Source: Epiperipatus broadwayi (taxonomy: Eukaryota; Onychophora; Udeonychophora; Euonychophora; Peripatidae). From it: a stretch of DNA of 64,000 nt. How positions within the stretch are numbered: position 1 is the stretch's first letter; the number at the start of each line of letters is the position of its first letter. The notes below the pieces were generated by a model. That model was not told where the DNA came from. It did not search any database and saw only the letters and a program-made list of their open reading frames with translations. A program made the translations under genes and the position numbers. Below are positions 55,771 to 64,000 of the stretch, piece by piece. The stretch lies in NCBI GenBank assembly GCA_028023455.1, contig JAQFVV010000012.1, forward strand, positions 12,410,864 through 12,474,863, read 5' to 3'.

Positions 55771-58713
55771 TAGTCATCATCATCAACCATTATCAATCCA
55801 CTGCAGGATGAAGGTCTCTCCAAGTTCAATCCATCTTCTCTGAGCTTTAGCTTTCCTTCTCCACATCATCCCTGCACACTTTCTCATCTCATCCATCCAT
55901 CTCACATGTGGTCTCTTTCTGGGTCTTTTACAATCTCTTGGAATCCAGTTTAAGATTTCAATTGTCCATCTATTATCATCTCTTCTAGCAATATGTCCAG
56001 CCCAACTCCACTTCAATCTTTTAATTTTTTCAATGAGGTCAGTAACACCTGTTTGTTCTCTTACCCATACATTGCATTTTTGATCTCTTCTTGTTACTCC
56101 CAACATACATCTCTCCATACTTCTTTGAGTGGTCTGAAGTCTCTGTATTGCTCTTCTATTAAGTGTCCAAGTCTCAGATCCATAAGTAAGAACTGGTAAA
56201 ACACATTTGTTAAAAACCTTCCTTTTCAAACACATAGGCATATTTCCTTTTAGTATCAAGTTATTTCTACCAAAAGCACTCCAACCAAGTTTAATTCTAT
56301 GATTAATTTCATCCATTATGTTTCCATCTGTATTAATAATCTGACCAAGGTATTTGTAACTGTTAACTTCTTCTAATTCATCATAATCAATCTTTATTTT
56401 CATATTTTGAGCAAATCGATTAAACATTACTTTAGTCTTTTTAACATTTATCTTTAGTCCTACTTTCCTACTTTCATCTGATAACTCCTGCAACATTTCC
56501 TGCAGCTCTAAAGCATTATTTGCAAAAACAACTACATCATCTGCAAAATCTAAATGACTTAAATAATCTCCATTTACTTTCACTCCTTTAGTTTCCCATT
56601 TTAATCCACAAAATACTTCTTGCAGCACTGCTGTAAAAAGTTTTGGAGATATGGAGTCACCTTGTCTTACACCCTTCTCAATGTTGACTTTCCCAGTATC
56701 ATTATGTAATCTAATTGTTGCTGTTGCATTTTTATAAATATTCTTTAAAATATGACAATATCCTGGATCTATACCTTGATGATCCAATGCTTTAATCACT
56801 GAAGAAATGTTTATAGAATCAAATGCCTTTTCATAATCTACAAATCCAAAACATAATGGCAACTCATATTCATTTGTCCTTTCTATAACTTCTCTCAATA
56901 CCTGGATATGATCTACTGTACTAAAACCACTTTTAAATCCAGCTTGTTCTCTTGGTTGGTGGAAATCCAATGTTCTCTGTAGACAAGTTGTAATTATCTT
57001 GGTAAAAATTTTGTATAAAACTGATAAAAGGCTGATAGGTCTGTAATTTCTAATATCTTCTTTATCACCTTTTTTAAATATTAATATTATTACTGCATTC
57101 TTCCAATCATCTGGTACATCTTTATCATTTAGACATTTGGTATATAACTTTGCTAAAAAAAATTCTATTTCTTCACCTGCTTCTTTTAATATATCAATTA
57201 TAATTCCATCATTACCTGGAGCCTTTCCTTTCTTCATACATTTAATTGCATGTCTCACTTCTTCATTTAAAATTCTGGGCAATTTGGAAGATGTAATAGA
57301 TATAGGAGGTACTTGTTCTTTATTACTATATAATTCTTGATAAAAGTCTTCTACCCATTTCATGATGTCATCTCTCTTTTTAGTAATAATTCCATCTTTT
57401 TTTCTTATTGCAGATATAAATTTCCTACCAATACCAAAATGTTGTTTTACATTCTTGAGACTTTTATTTTCTTCTACAGCTTTCCTTGCTAGTTCACAGT
57501 TATACTTTCTTATATCATTTTCAACTCTTTTCCACACCATTTTACAAAATTCAAGATATTCAATTCTTTTTAATGCATCATTTTTGTATATCTTCATATT
57601 CCTTCTTTTCTTCATAAATTCTCTAGTCTCAGTAGAAATTTTATTGGTCAATTGCTGCTTTTTTCTACCAGCTATCTTTGTTGCAGTTTTTAAAAGTGTA
57701 TCAGTTATTTTCATATTAATTTCATTCAAATCTGAATCATGTTCAAAATCTACTAATACTTGAAACCGATTTGTAAGTTCTAATTTAAATTCATTAGAAT
57801 GTTTCTGAAGATTAGGAATATCAACTGTAAATATTGTTTTTCTTAATAATTTTTGTCTCTCTAGTTTTGCATTAACACGTATCTTACATCTTACTAATTG
57901 ATGATCACTTCCTGTGTTAAATTTATTAAGAACATTACAATCTTGAAATATGTATTTTCTGTTAGTCAAAATATAATCCAATTCTGCTGTACCTTCATTT
58001 GGATGCTTCCATGTCCATTTCCTTTTAACATTTTTCTCAAAAAAAGAATTCATAATATAAAGTTTTTCTTTTTCTGCAAACTCCACAAGTCTATGTCCTC
58101 TCTCATTTCTATTACCATAACCAAAATTACCTACAGCACTTTCATTTGTTTACCAATTCTAGCATTAAAGTCTCCCATAACAATTTTAAAATGTTGTTTA
58201 CTCTGATCAAAAGCCTTTTGTACATCCATATAAAAATCTTCTACTACTTCATCACTATGAGAACTTGTTGGGGCATAAACCTGAATTATCTGCATTTGGT
58301 ATCTGCTATTAAGTTGTATAACTAATCTTGCCACTCTGTCCGATACACCATCAATCTCCACAATGTTGTTCTTCCACTTTTTATTTATAATGAATCCTAC
58401 TCCACTTGTATTTCCAATATTTGGGCCTTTATAATAGAGTACATGTCCACTTTTCAAATCAATTGTCTCTTCACCTTTTCTTCTAACTTCACAAAGTCCA
58501 ATAATGTCCCATTTAATATAAGACAGTTCTTCTTCTAATTCTTGCAATCTTCCTTCACTTGAAAGTGATCTGCAGTTGTAAGTACCTAAATAAAAAGTCA
58601 TCATCAAATGGCAGCCTGGATCCGCAATCAGGGGATTCTTAGCACCCTCCACCTTCGGCCACCAACCGCTGCCTTGGTTGGTGACTTTACAGCCTCCTGG
58701 GAATAAGGGCCAT
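55771..58713 (-). mobile_element. RTE-clade LINE, copy B (nearly intact, full length)
   Basis: 2.94-kb RTE from the shared 5' leader (58713) to the tail at 55771 (minus-strand GGTTGATGATGATGACTA). It lies inside the right LTR of the gag-only element: LTR sequence AATTTCTAGA ends at 55770, and the left LTR continues from AATTTCTAAAC without interruption, which gives an empty-site comparison. No clear target duplication is visible. It is the best preserved of four RTE copies here and the closest to active; only one frame-breaking lesion was found. Confidence 0.94.
55783..58604 (-). pseudogene. RTE ORF: endonuclease plus reverse transcriptase, one frameshift
   Basis: About 940 codons from MMTFYLGTYNCRSL (58604; the second Met at 58601 could also serve) to the stop at 55783. 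Endonuclease: GLCEVRRKGEE, VYAPTSSHSDE, VMGDFNARIGKQ. At about 58137 seven bases present in copy A are missing, which shifts the frame; the rest (767 codons from 58086) is open. It includes LDYILTNRKY, GSDHQLVRCK, RT entry FKKGDKEDIRNYRPIS (residues 338-353 of that frame), FVDYEKAFDSI (415-425), GVRQGDSISPKLF (472-484), LDFADDVVVFAN (512-523; catalytic FADD intact), LPVLTYGSETW and the C-terminal HIARRDDNRW ... RKRPHVRWMDEM. A role in retrotransposition by target-primed reverse transcription follows from the family. Confidence 0.93.
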
Positions 58714-59080
58714 GATTTATTTTTGTCTGTCATAATTGTATATATGTATTGGAAAAATATTTATCATTTACACAAACATTCATTCTGCCTTATCAGGCAA
58801 CTGAGAAGAAAGACCATGGTGTTTCTTGATCTTAAACTCGGAGGTAAAAAGCCAATAAACTCACCATGCTGGCTAATGCATGTTGGTGAGCAGCCCATCC
58901 ATGTTCATATACTATATGAATAATCACATAGTAATAACAGCTGCAATGACAAGAATGTATGGAGTGGACATTAGGAATTTGCCCTGCTCAGTTCCTTTAA
59001 GGCCTCCAAGAGGAATCAAAGGGTCTCCTTTCAGTTAATAGCAAACTCCTTTCTGCAGCCTGTAGATAGTACTTATCCAC
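58714..59080. other. GC-richer LTR segment without counterpart in the left LTR
   Basis: About 365 bp (GCTGGCTAATGCATGTTGG, AGTTCCTTTAAGGCCTCCAA, GAATCAAAGGGTCTCCTTTC) between the RTE 5' end and the resumption of clear LTR similarity. No coding similarity recognised. Confidence 0.4.
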
Positions 59081-60473
59081 AAATACTAGCTTGCACTCTT
59101 TATGTGCACTTTTATCATGTTTGGAATATTTTGACAGGCTTCTAGAAATATAAAGACAAAAATTATAATTAAATTAACAATAATAATAGTTCCCAAAGCA
59201 TTTCCAATATCACTATTTTACTTCTAAAAAAAAAATAATAATTTTTTTGTTACATGAAAACCAGCAATAAGTATTTAAAATACATAATCACAAACAAATA
59301 ATTATCTAAAATCATTTTAAATACAAAACACTAAAACATTAATAATAAAAACCAATAATGCAATTAGTGCAGTAAACAAAATTAGGGTAGTTTTATCTCT
59401 GATTCAAAAGTCAATTCAGTTTATAGTTCAAAATACACATTTTTTTTTCTCTATAAGTGTATATATGTTGATATATGCACATATAAATACAAGATCATTT
59501 TGCATCCTTAATATAATTCTGGTTTTAAATATCACTTTTATGGTTAATAGCAAGTGATTGATATTTCTATAACAAAAGTAGTATATCTTCTTGGTTTATA
59601 TACTTTCTTTTTCACAATACACCCAGGTATTATAATAATTCTGTATTTGTTCACTGGTCTGGACTTTTAGAAAGCATTGGATATAAAGTTACTTGTCTAT
59701 ATTTGAATTTCATTCATTCTCCTGACAGAAGACTGTTTATAGAACATATTTAGCAGGCAAGGATGCTCTCAACAATCAGTAAGCCATCTTTAGTGAATAA
59801 ATATGAACAGCACTTATAACGTTGAACTTTACTTGTTCATGTTAGCTACTTTTTTATAGAAAAAAATACTTCTCATCTCTTTATACTATAAGTGAGCTTA
59901 TTCATTGTGTGATAATCAAAAGTAATTTACAACAGTTCTTCTAATGATAAGTTTTCTTCCCTCACACCAGCTCAGCTACAGGTAGAAAAAGAGTGAGAAC
60001 AATAAAGACATATTCTTTTATAATCAACAATGTCTGAATACATAACCAGATCCATGTAAATCTAATTAACAAAATTTTAGTGATCTTTAATCTTTGGTTT
60101 TTAATTGGTCTATTTTTTTATTTACAAAAGAAGAAAAATACCTGATCTCTAGATCTGCTTATCTGCTAATTACAGAGATAAAGTTATCACAAAGGGAAAA
60201 AATTCCCTTATATTAAATATTTATCTTTTTTTAAAAATGTCACAAAGTTATATTTCCCCCTTTTTTTTCAAATTTTAATAATCGTGAATGCTTTATTTGA
60301 ATCATATGGCCATGCAGGACTTTATATGTATTTGATATCAATGGAACCCATAAATGCAATGAAAAAAACAATTTGAAATTTTTTCTTTATTTTTATTAAA
60401 GAAAATGTTCCTTTATTTTTAGTTAAATAAACATTGAAGTATTTAAAATCATGTACCATAATTTACTGGCACA

Positions 60474-61423
60474 ATATGTTTGTCAATTCATAACTAATTG
60501 TTTTTACAATAAACTCTATCAAATATATGCATATATTAAGAATGCATTTAAATAAATGAAATTTATTTAACAAGATAAAATGCTGATATTTATAGATTTT
60601 TTTTCAGCATAAAAAAAAAAATAGTGCTATAATATTTTTTGAAAATAAAAATTATTCAAATTAATATAACTTATAATAAAGCTCAATATTCAGCTATTTC
60701 TAAGATAATAACTTATATCAATGTTTTTCACTTTTAAATAAGTTAAATAAAATTTTGTAATAAGTATTTTAATATAGATCATCCACCACCATTTGTAACA
60801 CTTTTATCTATATGAGCAAAAAAAAAAAAATTATGCCAACAATTAAAGCCATAAATCAAAACAGTACTATGTAATTTTGTTTAAATAATTTTTTTTTTTT
60901 AATTAGAAGTATTTGAATTTATGATAGACTACCTTTATCTTATTTTTATTAAATAATGTACATTGATCTTTAATATAAATTATAATTATCTTACTAAAAG
61001 ATAGAACACCAATTTTTCATTGAATTGATGTATTTAATGGAAGATCATTTTTAATTAATTAAAAAATATATAAATGTATAAGTTATAAATATTTATTTTA
61101 TTGTGTAACTAAATTATAATGCCATGTGATTATGGTAATTGCTAAGTAATTAAAAAATGTGCAATATTTTTTTTAATACATCACTTTGAGCTTAATGAGA
61201 AAATTGTCCAATTATTTTTGTTAATTATTATTTTCATTTTTTATTAGATATATATAAAAAAATAAGCTCAATCACTAACTTTTTACATTCAATTTCTTTG
61301 TGATTACTGCACAGTTTTATAAATATTATTAAGAAAATACTATAAATTTACCAAAAAAGTATTAGGAAAAAAGGTAAACTTTAATTGCTAATAATTGTCT
61401 AAAGGCCGACATAAACATTGCTC
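60474..61423. other. AT-rich DNA, no feature recognised
   Basis: Runs of A or T and no coding similarity; flank of the LTR element. Confidence 0.5.
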
Positions 61424-61721
61424 TAGGGGTAGTCAACCTTTTTATACCTACCATCCACTTTTGTATCTCTGTTAGTAATAAAATTTTCTAACTACCCACG
61501 GTTCCACAATAATGGTGATTTATAAAATAGAGAAATAACTTTATTTTATAAAATTTATAAATCAGAGATACAGCAAGCTAAAGCATATAAATCTCTATTA
61601 AAAATTTTAAAAAGTCAATTAAATTTTTTTTAAAAAGAAAGTGCTTCAGCATCTGACAAAACCCCTACTGCCCACCATGAAGGCTGGACTGGGCAGTAGG
61701 GATCCGGTTCACTATCTTCTA
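61424..61721 (+). mobile_element. Non-autonomous hAT-type element (about 298 bp)
   Basis: Left end TAGGGGTAGTCAACCTTTTT, then ACCTACCATCCACTTTT; right end, on the other strand, TAGAAGATAGTGAACCGG, then CCCTACTGCCCA. The imperfect inverted repeats start with the TAG/CAG-GG...TCAACC pattern of hAT transposons. Just inside the right end is a perfect 10-bp hairpin, CTACTGCCCA/TGGGCAGTAG (61665-61699). The interior is AT-rich without coding capacity. No clear 8-bp target duplication remains. Confidence 0.65.
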
Positions 61722-63950
61722 CAAAATCACAGTGAGAAAAAATATTAATGATTAAATTTAACTATTGATCTTAATATTAAATCAAATTTTAATATAGAAT
61801 GTAGAATATATTATGTATCTATATTCAAAAGATATTAAGTAATGAATTAGTAATTATTTAATATATATTTAAAGTTTAAGTTTTTAAAGATTTTACTGCC
61901 ATAAAGATATTCAACCAGTATATATACTTATTTTGTCTTTATGTTTGAAATGTACTGTATATGTTGTAATTAAATGCATAAAGATAAACTAGAAACTATA
62001 ACAAATTAAAGATCATCTAATAATGTTACAAAGTTTAGTTAAAAAGGATAACTGAAACCGCAAAACTAATTATCAGTTATATAACAATGCACATAGAAAT
62101 GAATAGGTATGTTAGTATCATTGTGTTTGCATTTGTTTCACTAAACCTTGCAACAATAGTCAGTAGTAATTAATGAATGAATGTGTTTTATATTGAATAT
62201 GTAATAATAAATTTAAATACGGAAGTAGAAGATTCAAGACAAGTATGCATAATTCTTTTTAAATGGCTTGTTAATATATTTGATGTGCAATTTGTAATCT
62301 TTAATCAATCAGTGGAGTAAGATTTTTGATAAATATTTTACAAAATAATAGATATGGAGAACTCTCTGTATTGTAACGTGCTAAATTACACAAGCTTTTA
62401 TTTAGTATTTTATCAAAAATTGAATTTTTCCAATTCTAATAATTATATTTAATAATTCAATTAATGCACTAGGCATTTTCCTATGGAAATCAATCATGAT
62501 CATCAATTATTATTTTACTAATCCAGCCCCATGTATGGGTATCTTTTTTTTGTAATGTGCTAAAACCATCAATGTTGGGGCAATGATCAATATAATCTGT
62601 ATAAAATTTAGCTCAATTGGGGTCACTATTTTGTAATGAATTATAGACAATAATATAGAATAATAATTAAAAAGAAGTCTTACTATGCCTAAGAATTGAA
62701 ACATCATCCATAACAATCTAGATTCAGCCTGAATATGGAATGTCATTTTATAAAAACCCTGAAATTGATTTGGCATTTTGTAATAATTATCACTTGTACA
62801 CAATCATCATTGGCTAGCATGGGGTGGCTTGTCACAATAATAGTGGATTTTCTATTTCACTACTTCTTTACATTTGTTTAATCAACATTTGTCATAAAGA
62901 AATGCTCCAAGGTTTATATTCTTTATCACTAAGCAAAAACATGCATTAATAAATAGTGACACTGTAATAATCTGTGCACAATTATCTAACTCAGGCATTG
63001 GTCATATTAGGCACTAACAATATTTCCTGCATATGATTATTTAAATTGTCCACTACATTACACTAAAATACTACTAACAATCTATATTAAAATCTAACTT
63101 ATCCAGATAATGTTTAACATGAAATAAAGTCAACTAGATCACCACTCCAAACATCAACAAATCTATCACACTTACAAAGTAAAATGTAATAAGAAGTAAA
63201 ATTGTATATTATTGACATAAACAATGATGAGTGCTTGAGATATCTACTTAATTGAATAAAACTAAATTTGATATACTTTATTAATTCAATATTATTTTTA
63301 GTAATTCATAATGATATTCTATTTAAATAGATTAGTTTCTAAATAATTATAAGTACATTTTCGGAAAACATTTTATAAACTTATACACTATTCTAAATGT
63401 TTAAACAAAATCAACCTTTACTCAACTTTATATCTATTTTAGTAAAATGTTAATTATAATATAAACATTTCATTTATATCCTACAGTATAGTGGTATGCA
63501 ATTATTGCTGCATTTATATTCTAAAATGAAATATTCCATAAGAATTTCTTATCAATAAATCTATTAGTTAATTTCACATTTTATAGTACCCAATCACATT
63601 ATATAAAATATACCCTAAGTTTCCCTGGATGTTTACTGAATTACAATCTCTGATATTATTTATCCATTTAAGTCTCTAGTCAATGGAATATAAAATGGAC
63701 TTTATAACAATTAAGCTATATATGACAATAATTGACAGTTATCCAATCCAAAGATAATATTTGGTTAAGTTAGTTAATGAAATTTATGATCTCAACTTCA
63801 AAGAAATTAAAAAAGTAATTAAAATAAGTCATTCTGACTAATGACAGAACACAATCGACTAAGATTTTATAACCAGACAAAATAATTCTGGCTGTTTGTT
63901 TAATTGTGCTTTAGTATTATTTTGATCATTAATAATAGCTTTTCTGTGAT
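61722..63950. other. AT-rich DNA, no gene recognised
   Basis: The minus-strand frame at 62510-62803 (97 codons) is rich in hydrophobic residues but shows no recognisable domain or signal and looks like chance reading of AT-rich DNA. No repeats identified. Confidence 0.5.
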
Positions 63951-63959
63951 AATTTTTTT

Positions 63960-64000
63960 TTCATATGTCAAAGCATCGGCCAGGAAGCGAACCTACCACA
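63960..64000 (-). repeat. Possible tRNA-like SINE end, clipped by window edge
   Basis: On the minus strand GTAGGTTCGCTTCCTGGC contains GGTTCGCTTCC, a near-perfect pol III B box, followed by an A-rich stretch (63947-63962 on the plus strand is T-rich). The T-arm pairs imperfectly, so a SINE head or tail is more likely than a tRNA gene. The upstream half lies outside the window. Confidence 0.4.

Larger units (their letters stand above)
50690..60473 (-). mobile_element. LTR retrotransposon with long LTRs and gag only
   Basis: Element read right to left: 5' LTR 55141-60473 (interrupted by an RTE LINE), primer-binding site 55129-55140, gag 54920 to about 53280, 3' LTR 52500 to about 50690. Without the RTE the 5' LTR is about 2.4 kb, long for an LTR. 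The internal region is only about 2.63 kb and I see gag and perhaps a trace of protease, but no RT, RNase H or integrase. This resembles a large non-autonomous (LARD-type) element or a pol-deleted copy. Copy-to-copy LTR divergence is considerable (perhaps a fifth of positions), so the insertion is old and predates the RTE. Confidence 0.7.
55141..60473 (-). repeat. 5' LTR of the gag-only element, split by RTE copy B
   Basis: Minus-strand start TGTGCC at 60473, end GTCTAACA at 55141. 55141-55770 and 58714-60473 are LTR sequence; 55771-58713 is the inserted RTE. The segment 55150-55200, read on the minus strand, has AATAAAGCAAGTTGAGAGAG, like the polyadenylation/U5 part of LTRs. 58714-59080 has no counterpart in the left LTR, so it is either deleted there or a further insertion here. 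Confidence 0.68.

Noticed and set aside
57362-57763. 133-codon plus-strand frame, and similar ones at 530-772, 55993-56199 and 57898-58206
   Set aside because: Antisense of the RTE ORF; the same pattern appears over each RTE copy.
8440-61140. Recurring CATGTGAT/ATCACATG octamers (for example near 8453, 13018 and 27263) as a dispersed regulatory site
   Set aside because: Too few and too short to exceed chance in this composition; no common context.
62510-62803. 97-codon minus-strand hydrophobic frame as a possible small membrane protein
   Set aside because: No recognisable domain, no clear start context, and similar chance frames are expected in AT-rich DNA.
63960-64000. tRNA gene at the window edge
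   Set aside because: The T-arm pairs imperfectly and the rest is outside the window; only a tRNA-like SINE fragment is listed.
1-64000. A host protein-coding gene with introns
   Set aside because: Short exons could be hidden, but I found no stretch with non-transposon protein similarity flanked by plausible splice sites; it cannot be excluded without searches.

Overview
This window looks like nuclear DNA from an invertebrate animal. It is very AT-rich (roughly three quarters A+T by eye), it has no compact genes or operons, and almost every recognisable protein fragment belongs to a eukaryotic transposable element. These are RTE, jockey-like and L1/Tx1-like LINEs, a Penelope-like element, Ty3/Gypsy-type pieces, a TIGD1-like Tigger and a ZBED/SCAND3-type hAT. 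The families do not fix the phylum, so I leave the species open. I found no convincing host protein-coding gene, rRNA or tRNA gene; the window could be intergenic or a long intron.

Layout, left half. 1-1911 is a 3'-clipped RTE LINE (minus) whose 5' end sits inside a TIGD1-like Tigger (plus, to about 3520). 5398-6840 is an old RTE 3' half (minus). 6985-8060 holds two Penelope-like fragments, head to head. 8587-9348 is a two-unit direct repeat carrying decayed hammerhead-ribozyme motifs, and relatives lie at 12415-12668 (foldback) and 25557-26040. 14129-16940 is a third, decayed RTE (plus). 17503-19650 is a Gypsy remnant with gag knuckles, a protease-like patch and an integrase core. 21137-22990 is an L1/Tx1-like LINE (minus). 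A C-free tract (26032-26209) leads into a jockey-like LINE (about 26390-31797, plus) with two PHD-like fingers in ORF1, a short inverted-repeat element inserted in it, and a readable reverse transcriptase.

Layout, right half. 31930-34260 is a higher-order tandem array. 34330-39200 is a second L1/Tx1-like LINE (minus) with a duplicated 3' part. 41518-41872 and 45393-46168 belong to a second repeat family with well-preserved hammerhead motifs; the latter insertion is a foldback with a perfect 15-bp target-site duplication. 43030-44400 is a satellite ending in an inverted copy. 46315-49255 is a dead hAT with both termini and a 7/8-matching target duplication. 50690-60473 is an LTR element (minus) with long LTRs, an initiator-Met-type primer-binding site and only gag recognisable inside. 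Its right LTR is split by a nearly intact RTE (55771-58713). A short non-autonomous hAT-type element lies at 61424-61721.

The most interesting signal is RNA, not protein. Two unrelated repeat families each carry hammerhead self-cleaving ribozyme motifs with a minimal palindromic stem III, the architecture known from Penelope-like elements and animal retrozymes, and a Penelope-like endonuclease remnant lies within 600 bp of one of them. The second point of note is the long-LTR, apparently gag-only retroelement. All reading was by eye, so coordinates of decayed elements are approximate.
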